From the NCBI RefSeq assembly GCF_002127325.2, contig NC_035447.2:28951249-29015248 (forward strand): a stretch of DNA of 64,000 nt, written 5' to 3'. The DNA is from Helianthus annuus. Its lineage: Eukaryota > Streptophyta > Magnoliopsida > Asterales > Asteraceae. The notes below the pieces were generated by a model. The model was not told the DNA's origin, did no database searches, and saw only the letters and a list, made by a program, of their open reading frames with translations. Positions within the stretch are counted from its first letter, which is position 1. Each line of letters starts with the position of its first letter. The position numbers and the translations under genes were made by a program. Positions 55,685 through 64,000 of this stretch are shown piece by piece.

Positions 55685-58600
55685 TTACTCTTGCTTGACC
55701 TTAATGCCGTTTACCAATAATAAGAAGTCAAATCTGGATTTGTCAAAAGCTTTGGTAAATAAGTCGGCACGTTGGTCATCGGTGTGGACCTTAACAACAT
55801 CGATTAGCCTTTTCTCAAAGCAATCACGTATGAAGTGATATTTGATTTCGATGTGTTTGGTCTTTGAATGCTGCACAGGATTTTTAGTGATATCTAAAGC
55901 AGCAGAATTATCAACGTAAATAGGAGTAGTTAGGAATTCAAAACCGTAGTCCCGCAATTGTTGTTGGATCCAAAGAACTTGTGAACAACAACTTGAGGCA
56001 GCAATGTATTCAGCTTCGCATGTTGATGTAGCGACACACGTCTGCTTCTTGCACTGCCATGTGACTAGGCGATTTCCTAAAAACTGACATCCAGCCGTTG
56101 TGGATTTGCCGTCGATTTTGCATCCGCCAAAATCAGAATCACTGAATGCGACTAAGTCAAAGTTATTATCCCTAGGATACCACAGACCAGTGTCGGGGTA
56201 AGCCTTCAAATAACGAAAAATCCTTTTGACAGCTGCAAGATGTGAGGCCTTCGGGTTAACTTGATATCTGGCAAGCAGGCACGTTGGGTACATTATATCT
56301 GGCCTTGATGCTGTGAGGTACATAAGGGATCCGATCATCGCGCGATAGTATGAAGGGCTAACAGGTTCACCCTTCAAGTCAGGAGTTATTCCGTGATTAG
56401 TTGGCAATGGGGTACCAATGGGCGTTGCATCGGACATCTGGAACCGGCTCAAGATGTCTCCAACATATTTAGTCTGATGGATGAATATCCCAGACTCCGT
56501 TTGTTGCACTTGTAGGCCCAAGAAGAAATTCATTTCCCCCATAGCACTCATCTCGAATTTATCCTGCATAATGCGCTCGAAATTCCTACACAAAACATCA
56601 TTAGTAGAACCAAAAATAATATCATCAACATATACCTGTACCAGAAGAAGATCTCCATCTTGTTCTTTGATGAAGAGAGTACAATCGATAAGGCCTCTTC
56701 GAAAACCGTTCTCCAGCAGATATGTAGATAAGGTTGCATACCAAGCTCGTGGCGCTTGATGAAGACCATAGAGAGCTTTGTTGAGCAACCAAACCCTATC
56801 GGGATGAACAGGATCTTCAAAACCTGGAGGCTGTTCGACATATACCTCTTCTTCAACCACACCATGTAGAAATGCACTTTTGACATCCATCTGGTAAACC
56901 TTGAATCCTTTGAATGAGGCATAAGCCAGAAAGATCCGAATAGCTTCCAGACGTGCAACAGGTGCATAGACTTCGTTGTAGTCGATCCCTTCTATCTGAC
57001 GAAAACCTTGAACGACTAAACGAGCTTTGTTTCGAATAACCACTCCACGGTCGTCTTTCTTGCATTTGAAGACCCATCGAGTGCCAATCTTCTTGTAGTT
57101 CTCAGGCTTTTCAACAAGCTTCCAAACTCCAAGCTTGTGAAATTGCTGTAATTCTTCCTGCATGGCTTCAACCCAAGCACTGTCTTTCAATGCTTCTTTC
57201 CACGACTTTGGTTCTTCTTGTGACACGTAACACGCGAAGGACCAGTCATTTTGTTGACCAGATTCTCTTATAGCTGAATACAAACCAGCATTCCGGTTGT
57301 TTCTCAGCTGATTACGCGTCTGCACACCGCGATGGACATCTCCTATGATATTCTGCTGGGGATGGGTATCGTGAATCCTCATTTCAGGATTATCTGGCAC
57401 ACGAGCATTGATACCCAAATTATTCAGATTAAGATCAACAACCAGCTCCACACCTGGAATGTGGGTAGAGGTGGATGCATTCCCTTCAGCAGTATCTATA
57501 TTCTGCGTATGAGGTGTATCACCAGAGGCACCTTGAACAGGAGCAGCTGGAGCTGAAGATCCTTCGGCTGCATCATGATATTCATCATCTTCAGAAGAGT
57601 CATTATAATCAGCAGCATCTTCATAAACCTCATTTTGAACCATATTGTTGACTGACGAAGAAGCTTGAGGGTCAACAACAATAGGTCTAACCAATGGCGA
57701 GACAGCAGCGTTGTCACTTTCCAACAACATCCGAGCCGCTGCTGATTCTTCGTCAAAGGTTGGCAGATTGAAGGAGTCAAATAGCCCATCATAATCGAAC
57801 ATCCACGGATCACCCGGAGCCCTAACAGGACTCGTGTACCTTTGAACCCTAACTTCGCTCCATAGCTCAATCTTCTTGGTAGCTAGATTCCAAACACGAA
57901 AATTTGGAGTAGCATATCCAAGGAAGAAACCCTCGATAGCTCTTGCACCAAACTTTCCATCTGGTTCAATCATAGTACACGGAGCACCAAACGGTTCAAG
58001 GTAAGAAAGATCCGGTTTCCTTCTCTGAAGAAGTTCGAAGCAAGTCTTGCCATGTCTCTTTACTGTAAGAACTCTGTTTAGCGTGTAGCAAGCAGCCGAT
58101 ACAGCCTCTCCCCAGAATTGAATAGGGAGTTCCGACTCTACTAACATTGTTCTTGCAGTTTCTATAATCGTCCGATTCTTCCTCTCAGCGACACCATTTT
58201 GTTGTGGAGTATAACGAGAACTGTACTCATGAAGAATGCCTTTAGAAGTACAAAACTCATCCATAACTTGATTCTTGAATTCGGTTCCATTGTCGCTTCG
58301 GATCCTTTTTACTTTCAACGTATAGAGATTCTCCAACATTGTAAGAAGATCCTTGAGGATGCCAGGAGTTTCACTCTTGTGTGCCATAAAGGATACCCAA
58401 GAAAATCTAGAGTAGTCATCAGTAACTACTAAACAATAGGCATCACCGAACGTTGTTTTGTGCTTCATAGGTCCAAAAAGGTCCATATGAAGACGTTCAA
58501 GAGGCATGCTGACAGTGTTGATTTTCTTCAAAGGGTGAGACTTCTTTGTTTGTTTCCCCTTTTGGCACGAGACACAGATATCTTGTAGATGAAAACTTCT

Positions 58601-59134
58601 CACAGGCACACCATTCACAAGATTATTTTTCACCAAATGGTTCATTTTTCTTAAGTGAATGTGTCCCATTCTTCTATGCCAAGATATAGACTCCTTTTCT
58701 GTGGCTTTTGAGACAAAACAAGTGACTTGTGCAGATGTTGTAATCGCCTGGCTCATGTCGAGAATATAAAGATCATTAACTCTCGGAGCCGATAAGAGAA
58801 TCCATTCTTGTGGAATTTTGAATCCAGGTTTCAGGACATAGCAGCCAGCATCATCAAAAATCACTGAGAACTTTTTATCGCAGATTTGCGACACACTCAG
58901 AAGATTGTGATCAATTTGCTTCACATAATTGATCTTATCAAAGCACACGATACCATTGGAGATACTTCCTTCTCCAGTGATGTACCCACCTTTATCACCC
59001 GCAAAAGCAACATACCCTCCTCTAATATTTCTCACGTCGTATAGGAGCCGTAAGTCGCCAGTCATGTGCCTGGATGCTCCACTATCAACAATCCAATGAC
59101 TATTAATAGTTCCTCCTAGAACATCCTGCACATG
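55685..59134 (-). CDS. pol of the minus-strand SIRE-like element: protease, integrase, reverse transcriptase, RNase H
   Basis: An open frame of about 1149 codons; residues are numbered from the GTG codon at 59131. Aspartic protease motif DSGAS (16-20); HHCC zinc region (H152, H157, C186, C189); integrase catalytic D217, D280 and E316, with exactly 35 residues between D280 and E316; RVT_2 reverse transcriptase about 645-890 with YVDD at 834-837; Ty1-type RNase H with D998, E1039 and D1074; ends VKVKQE. It would process gag, copy the RNA and integrate the DNA. No ATG precedes the protease: a TGA stands at 59135-59137, and the first ATG (residue 23) would remove the active site. Expression must therefore use splicing or another device. 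Confidence 0.93.
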   Translation of the reverse strand, partial: HVQDVLGGTINSHWIVDSGASRHMTGDLRLLYDVRNIRGGYVAFAGDKGGYITGEGSISNGIVCFDKINYVKQIDHNLLSVSQICDKKFSVIFDDAGCYVLKPGFKIPQEWILLSAPRVNDLYILDMSQAITTSAQVTCFVSKATEKESISWHRRMGHIHLRKMNHLVKNNLVNGVPVRSFHLQDICVSCQKGKQTKKSHPLKKINTVSMPLERLHMDLFGPMKHKTTFGDAYCLVVTDDYSRFSWVSFMAHKSETPGILKDLLTMLENLYTLKVKRIRSDNGTEFKNQVMDEFCTSKGILHEYSSRYTPQQNGVAERKNRTIIETARTMLVESELPIQFWGEAVSAACYTLNRVLTVKRHGKTCFELLQRRKPDLSYLEPFGAPCTMIEPDGKFGARAIEGFFLGYATPNFRVWNLATKKIELWSEVRVQRYTSPVRAPGDPWMFDYDGLFDSFNLPTFDEESAAARMLLESDNAAVSPLVRPIVVDPQASSSVNNMVQNEVYEDAADYNDSSEDDEYHDAAEGSSAPAAPVQGASGDTPHTQNIDTAEGNASTSTHIPGVELVVDLNLNNLGINARVPDNPEMRIHDTHPQQNIIGDVHRGVQTRNQLRNNRNAGLYSAIRESGQQNDWSFACYVSQEEPKSWKEALKDSAWVEAMQEELQQFHKLGVWKLVEKPENYKKIGTRWVFKCKKDDRGVVIRNKARLVVQGFRQIEGIDYNEVYAPVARLEAIRIFLAYASFKGFKVYQMDVKSAFLHGVVEEEVYVEQPPGFEDPVHPDRVWLLNKALYGLHQAPRAWYATLSTYLLENGFRRGLIDCTLFIKEQDGDLLLVQVYVDDIIFGSTNDVLCRNFERIMQDKFEMSAMGEMNFFLGLQVQQTESGIFIHQTKYVGDILSRFQMSDATPIGTPLPTNHGITPDLKGEPVSPSYYRAMIGSLMYLTASRPDIMYPTCLLARYQVNPKASHLAAVKRIFRYLKAYPDTGLWYPRDNNFDLVAFSDSDFGGCKIDGKSTTAGCQFLGNRLVTWQCKKQTCVATSTCEAEYIAASSCCSQVLWIQQQLRDYGFEFLTTPIYVDNSAALDITKNPVQHSKTKHIEIKYHFIRDCFEKRLIDVVKVHTDDQRADLFTKAFDKSRFDFLLLVNGIKVKQE

Positions 59135-59147
59135 TCAAGTAAACACA

Positions 59148-62100
59148 TCAGTTGAGAATGGGGACCCAAGCCTTAGTGGTCTTGGGTCGTCCCTTGGCAT
59201 CACGAAACGTAAGCTCGATCTCTTGATGGTTTTCAAGAACAACTGCTCCCCCTGAATTGTCACCCGACTTAGGTAACCAAGTTTGTCTTTGCCTACCAGT
59301 TTTTGAAGATTCTGGTTTTACAGGTTGTGACACTCTTGGTTCCTTTTGAACTATTTTAACTTCAGATTTTAAAGCTTTTTCCACAGTTTTCATGTTTTTA
59401 CGTCGTTGTTTAGTTTCTTGTTCTTTTACAGTTCGTTTATCATGTTTAGGTGAAACTGATCGACGTTGAGGGTGAACTGTTTCAGGTGGAGCTTTTTCAA
59501 CCAATTTCTTCTTTGGAGCATTTGGGCAGTTTCTGATAATGTGCCCAATTTCTCCACATTTGAAACAAGTTCTCCTTTCAACAGACTTAGGAGAACGTGA
59601 TCGACTACCAGATGTTGAACCTGTAGAACCTGAGGTACTTGCTCTTTCATCACACCCGTTTGTGTGTTGGGTGTAATTGTTATCACTGTTGCGTTTTAAA
59701 ATCTTGACTTGTTGTACAAAATCAGTGTTTGATTTGTTTTCAAAAGTCTCAATTTTATCTGTACCTTTTGATGCTACAAATTTAACATCTTTTCCTTTCT
59801 TCATGTAACGAGCTCCTTTTGATTCAACCTTAGCATTTGGCTTTGGAGCTCGCTGTTGTTGTTTACCCTTAGAAGCAGTAGGTTGTTGAGTGGTTGGAGA
59901 TTTTTGATTACCAAACTGTTTTCTAATCTCAGCCTTAGGAATTGGATCACATTGTGTTACCACAATTCCCGGAAGTGTTTTTCCCAAAAATTTGTTTGTA
60001 TTGTCTTCAAAGACTTTGTCAATCAAAGATTTATTTACATTTTTAATTGGAAAAACATGATCTGAGTAGATTTTATCATCTCCAACCAAAGTGTACAACA
60101 CATTACTGCTTTTAACAGTAGACACACCTGTCTTATCAACTTTGACAGGATCAATCACTTGCTTCTTAACAGATGGAACCTCAGGAGTATCCGGATCACA
60201 AAGAATGTGATTTTCTCGTGGAATATCTACTCCTTTCATCTTGCTAAGTGATTTATCCTGATCACTTACAGCCACTTCTGATTCATCATCCGATGTCTCA
60301 TAGTCCTCGATAATTGGAGGACTTTGCTTCATGGATGGTGAAGTTTCTTGTTCCTTAGGGGCTGTGTTTGAAGAATTTTCCGGTTTGAACCCAAGGCCAG
60401 TAGCAAACTCCTCAACATCAAGAGGCACACTGGGTTCATACTGAGGCATTTCTTCCTCGTCAGGCATCTTGGTATAGTTGTTCATCAAAGGGGGTGGACA
60501 TTTGTTATACCCTATGCCTTTCTGATTTCCCTTTAGTTGTTGAACATCGATGATGTGATCAAGCACAAATTGGGAGTTAGAATAACTATCCAATTTCTGT
60601 TTGATCGCATCATGTTCGCATTGGGCAATGGCTAATTGCTTTTTAGTTTCTTCCACAATGTTAATGTATTCGTTTATACTTACTTGTTTGTGGTAAACTA
60701 CTTTGTTAACCTCGGACACATTTTTCTTTAATGTTTCTATTACAGATTTAAATTCTTTTTCATTCCGAGTTAAAGCCATGTTTGCCTCTTTGCATTTCGA
60801 CAGTTCAATAACCAAATTCTGGTTATGACTATGAAGCTTTTCTGATTCAAGCTTCATCTCTGCACATGATTTACAAATACTAGGAGCAGGAGGTTCAGAA
60901 GTTACCTGACTAATAGAGGCTGAGCCGTTTGCCATAAAGGCAGTTTGAAAAGAAAAAGCTCCATCTTCAGAGAATAGCTTTTCCATTTCCTTTGATGCAG
61001 TATCCGCCTTTCTAATCAGAATTGATTTCTGACATTTAAGCTCATCAGCTTCATTCAGAAGATCCTGAATATCTTCACCTTCTTCCTCCTTCTCATCAGG
61101 CTCTGAGTGATTAACCCCAGAAACAGAGCCTTCTTCATCCGAACTTCCAGAATAGCCAGAACTGTCATCACTCCCAGAAGATTCTTCTTTATGAACCTGC
61201 TCGATGACCTTAGCATACAATGCAGTTCCACTTCCCTGATCTCCTTCACCAAACTGCACTGACCAGTCACATCCTTCATCAGCTTGAACAGCCAAAGCCC
61301 GATTGTGATTTGCAGTTCCAGGCTGTCCCTGATTGTTGTTCACTGCCACCATTCTCCGTTCACGGTTTTCTTGTTGGGCATTCACATTCGTCTGGTTTCT
61401 GAAAGGGTTGTGATTGCCGTGTTTCGTTGGTCGAGTGCACTCACGTTTAAAGTGCCCTTTCTCGCCACAGTTAAAGCACGTGACGGCATTAATATCAAAC
61501 CCATACTTCGTGTTTTTCTTTCCTTCCAACGAAGTTCTTCCAGTTCGTGCCATGAAATCTTTTGCCCTTCTAACCGCACTAGCAAAAGCCCATTTAATAT
61601 CCATCAACTCCATTTCTTCCTTGTCGATCTGATCATAATCTTCATTGGTCATGTTGATGTTTCCAAGTTGACCAGCTACCAAACCACAGTAAGCACTGAC
61701 CATGGTATTGATAATTTCCATATGTTCCTTAGCAACTTCAATGCTAAGGTGTGAAAGATTTGAGTTGTCGACTCGGATTGTGTGAGGATTTTGGGGTTGA
61801 GGTTTAGGATGGCTTGAGTAATGAGCTTGCTGTTGTTGTTGTTGAGGTTGTGGTGGAGCAGCTGTTGACTGAGGAAACGGACATGAGCTTGTGTTGGAGA
61901 CAAATGCAGTCTGTAACTTAGGTTGCTGAGATGCTGCTGCTCTTGCCAAGGCATCGAAACCCGGAAGATACATTTCTGTATTTTGCGGAGCGGGAGCTCG
62001 CTTTGCTTTCCTGATTTCTTCATCATTTTTGTGCTCCAGTTTCTGAATGAACTCATAGATGTTGACTTGGTCTAGAGTTCCGGTATGCTTCAACAGCTCG

Positions 62101-62810
62101 ATGAAAGAGCTCCACTTTGGAGGCAAGGCATCAGCAAACCTGTTCACCATCTCTGGCTGAGTAGAAATGATACCATAAGCACACATTTCACTAATCAAAT
62201 GATAGAAACGAGTGATCATATCATTTAGAGTCTCATTTTCCAAAAACTGAAAAGATTCAAACTCTTTCTTCAACAAATCACTTCGAGACTTTCGAGCAGC
62301 TGCATTTCCTTCTCCTCTAGCAACTAAGGCATCCCACAACATTTTCGTGGTCTTGCAATATGAGAACTGATGGTAGATGTCTTTGTTGAGTGCTTGAGTA
62401 AGTGTGGCAAAGGCCTTTTTCTCCAATTCATAAGCCTTCTTGTCATTCTCAAGCATATTGGCATAACCCTCAGAAGTGGACGCAGCAGTCTCCAGATTCT
62501 CATTGAATGCATTGATGAAACACGTCCAAAGATCGGTGCTTTGTCCTTGGACATACGTGTGAAAACGGTTTTTCCATGAAGGATAGTCATTCATATGATT
62601 TAGCTTCGGTGGACGATTGTTACTGCCCGTTTCACTTTCACTGATCAACAAGTTTTGAAGGCTTTGACTTTGATTTGCTACCAAAGCCCATTGATTTGGA
62701 CTGATTGATGTTGGAGGAAACATACTCTTTGCCCATGCTGCAACAGACGTGAGTTCTTGACTATTAGATTGTGAGTCCAAACTCCAATCCCAAGGACTTG
62801 TACAGCTCAT
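59148..62810 (-). CDS. gag of the minus-strand SIRE-like element (1220 aa)
   Basis: Start at 62810 (MSCTSPWDWS); the frame is open eight codons further upstream without an ATG, and all three related gags share this Met with ATCAAAATGAG context. UBN2-like capsid domain about residues 45-275, Gln/Pro linker about 290-345, CCHC knuckle CFNCGEKGHFKREC (445-458), acidic Ser/Asp region, coiled-coil-like 645-745, YTLVGDDKIYS block about 905, second CCHC CFKCGEIGHIIRNC (1082-1095), basic tail to WVPILN. It is the structural protein of the particle and binds the RNA with its knuckles. Its stop lies 13 nt before the pol frame opens. Confidence 0.93.
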   Translation of the reverse strand: MSCTSPWDWSLDSQSNSQELTSVAAWAKSMFPPTSISPNQWALVANQSQSLQNLLISESETGSNNRPPKLNHMNDYPSWKNRFHTYVQGQSTDLWTCFINAFNENLETAASTSEGYANMLENDKKAYELEKKAFATLTQALNKDIYHQFSYCKTTKMLWDALVARGEGNAAARKSRSDLLKKEFESFQFLENETLNDMITRFYHLISEMCAYGIISTQPEMVNRFADALPPKWSSFIELLKHTGTLDQVNIYEFIQKLEHKNDEEIRKAKRAPAPQNTEMYLPGFDALARAAASQQPKLQTAFVSNTSSCPFPQSTAAPPQPQQQQQQAHYSSHPKPQPQNPHTIRVDNSNLSHLSIEVAKEHMEIINTMVSAYCGLVAGQLGNINMTNEDYDQIDKEEMELMDIKWAFASAVRRAKDFMARTGRTSLEGKKNTKYGFDINAVTCFNCGEKGHFKRECTRPTKHGNHNPFRNQTNVNAQQENRERRMVAVNNNQGQPGTANHNRALAVQADEGCDWSVQFGEGDQGSGTALYAKVIEQVHKEESSGSDDSSGYSGSSDEEGSVSGVNHSEPDEKEEEGEDIQDLLNEADELKCQKSILIRKADTASKEMEKLFSEDGAFSFQTAFMANGSASISQVTSEPPAPSICKSCAEMKLESEKLHSHNQNLVIELSKCKEANMALTRNEKEFKSVIETLKKNVSEVNKVVYHKQVSINEYINIVEETKKQLAIAQCEHDAIKQKLDSYSNSQFVLDHIIDVQQLKGNQKGIGYNKCPPPLMNNYTKMPDEEEMPQYEPSVPLDVEEFATGLGFKPENSSNTAPKEQETSPSMKQSPPIIEDYETSDDESEVAVSDQDKSLSKMKGVDIPRENHILCDPDTPEVPSVKKQVIDPVKVDKTGVSTVKSSNVLYTLVGDDKIYSDHVFPIKNVNKSLIDKVFEDNTNKFLGKTLPGIVVTQCDPIPKAEIRKQFGNQKSPTTQQPTASKGKQQQRAPKPNAKVESKGARYMKKGKDVKFVASKGTDKIETFENKSNTDFVQQVKILKRNSDNNYTQHTNGCDERASTSGSTGSTSGSRSRSPKSVERRTCFKCGEIGHIIRNCPNAPKKKLVEKAPPETVHPQRRSVSPKHDKRTVKEQETKQRRKNMKTVEKALKSEVKIVQKEPRVSQPVKPESSKTGRQRQTWLPKSGDNSGGAVVLENHQEIELTFRDAKGRPKTTKAWVPILN

Positions 62811-63705
62811 TTTGATCAAATACAAATACCACACCTAAACACCACAAACTGTTAAGTGCAAAACAGATATGAATCGAAAGATGTAAACTGTTTGAAAGAT
62901 CACGACCTGTTTGAAAGATCAACAGTGTTCGTAAGATCACTGTTGAGTTTCAAACAATTTCTTCGAAGGATCCTTATCTTTCGAAAGATGATTTCGAAAG
63001 ATTCCCCTTATCGAAAGATTCAACAATGAAAGATCCTTATCTTTCGTACACAGATCTCGAAAGATGACACTTGTTCGAAAGATCAACAGTGTTCGAAGGA
63101 TCACTGTTGATGGCTCGAACAATAACCTCGAAAGATAACCTTGAAAGATTCACCCAACACGAAGGATCCTTATCTTTCGTAATGAACAGTAACTCGAAGG
63201 ATGTATCTATCGAAAAGATTCCTTGACTCGAAGGATAACACACTGACTTCGAAAGATGTTCGAAGGATGGTTATCTTTCGAATCTCCTTGATCGAAGGAT
63301 GATCCTTCGAGCTCGAAAGCTATCTTTCGACGGTCTGACACACTGACAAAAGTACGACAGGTTGGTGAAAAGTTGATGTGGTTGGTGAGCCAACTTTCGG
63401 CAGAAAGGTATGTGCAGACACGACTTTTCACCAACTTTTTTGACTTTCAAAAAGTTTTCCCAAAATGGCAACCTTATCAACAAGATCTGGTCACCGGAAA
63501 CACACCGGAGATATGGCCGGAAAAATCAAAGTCACTTAAAAACAAGTTTTCAAGTTACCCAACCCAACCTTGAACACTCCCGAAGGTTTAGAAACCGTTT
63601 TTCAGTTAAAACAAGCAAGAAAACCACCAAAAACGGGTGCTAAACCAAGTGTTCAAACACACCAAGAACTCGAACAACCCGGTTTTAAACAAGGTAAAGA
63701 GCCAA
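62811..63705 (-). promoter_or_regulatory. 5' leader of the minus-strand SIRE-like element with TCGAARGAT word array
   Basis: From about 62870 to 63330 there are over fifteen TCGAAAGAT / ATCTTTCGA / TCGAAGGAT words, the same word as in its U3. Nearer the LTR the leader matches those of the outer and inner elements (ccaacttt/cggcagaa phrases). Confidence 0.75.
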
Positions 63706-63717
63706 GCTCTGATACCA
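63706..63717 (-). other. Primer binding site of the minus-strand SIRE-like element
   Basis: On minus TGGTATCAGAGC, two bases after the LTR end at 63720. Confidence 0.92.
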
Positions 63718-63719
63718 CT

Positions 63720-64000
63720 TGTAGGTCCCTTTTCTCGGAGGATCGAGAACAAACCTAAACCTTGTTATACAAACTCACTAGCGAGTGCGGAATCCAAGCT
63801 AGCGAGCAAACCGGGATGATGCAAGAACAAACACAAGAACACACAAGATTCAACGATTAACACCACTTGTATTAATGCGTAGAAAGTTTCCGGTTACAAG
63901 CACAATGTTTACAATCAGTTTGCAAACTCTCAAAGTGTGTGTGTGTGTGTTTTCAGCAGAGTATCCTCTCTGTCTCTCGGATGTTCTCTCTCTTGGTGTC
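63720..64000 (-). repeat. 5' LTR of the minus-strand SIRE-like element (partial)
   Basis: 281 bp visible, identical by eye to 53157-53437, including the (GT)8 run. The rest lies outside the window. Confidence 0.93.

Larger units (their letters stand above)
53157..64000 (-). mobile_element. SIRE/Maximus-like element with intact gag and pol; 5' LTR cut by window end
   Basis: On the minus strand: 5' LTR (64000 to 63720, partial), primer site, leader with word array, gag (62810-59148), pol (59134-55685), 1.9-kb 3' region, purine tract, 3' LTR (53793-53157). The visible 281 bp of the 5' LTR equal the 3' LTR without a difference. All catalytic residues of protease, integrase, RT and RNase H are present. 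This is the best candidate for a recently active autonomous element in the window. Its target duplication should be TAGGA (53152-53156) and can only be confirmed past 64000. Confidence 0.95.

Overview
This is plant nuclear DNA, almost certainly from a eudicot. It has plant LTR retrotransposons with initiator-tRNA-Met primer sites, an F-box gene with a plant-style intron, and TATA boxes. The Tekay-like and SIRE/Maximus-like elements and the GC-rich word repeats of one solo LTR resemble Asteraceae, but that family assignment is only a guess. I see no tRNA, rRNA or CRISPR locus. About 85-90% of the window is retrotransposon sequence, much of it nested.

Layout. 1-7243: a Ty3/gypsy element with a broken gag, no reverse transcriptase and nearly identical LTRs. 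It is inserted in the reverse transcriptase of a second, chromodomain-bearing Ty3/gypsy element (7244-15223). That second element is also split, in its integrase, by a solo LTR (8985-10747). 16215-19131: minus-strand remnant of a SIRE-like Ty1/copia element. 19643-27045: another minus-strand SIRE-like element with a CTAGG target duplication and a gutted pol. 27827-29921: an F-box gene on the plus strand, the only host gene that looks intact. 29650-32738 plus 51549-53156: an inverted (tail-to-tail) duplication of the F-box gene's 3' side, with a UBP1-type RNA-binding-protein pseudogene fragment in the middle. 32739-51548: a SIRE-like element (target duplication AATGT) that split the second arm. 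Inside its reverse transcriptase sits a younger SIRE-like element (40571-48128, target duplication GAAAT) with a 940-codon gag and no usable pol. 53157-64000 (and beyond): a minus-strand SIRE-like element with intact gag and intact pol and identical LTR ends as far as visible. It lies in the intron of the second F-box copy.

How the parts relate. The intact minus-strand element at 53157 is the only complete supplier of protease, integrase, reverse transcriptase and RNase H here. The pol-less elements (40571-48128, 19643-27045) share protease mutations and a deletion that removes integrase, so they look like a non-autonomous lineage that would depend on such a partner. In all three SIRE-like copies where it can be read, the pol frame is cut off from gag by stops in both frames and begins at a GTGCAG acceptor-like site. 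The LTR promoters and 5' leaders of the copia-type elements carry arrays of short inverted words (different words in each subfamily), and their 3' regions carry a conserved cluster of small hairpins.

Comparisons between copies were made by eye, without alignment software or database searches.
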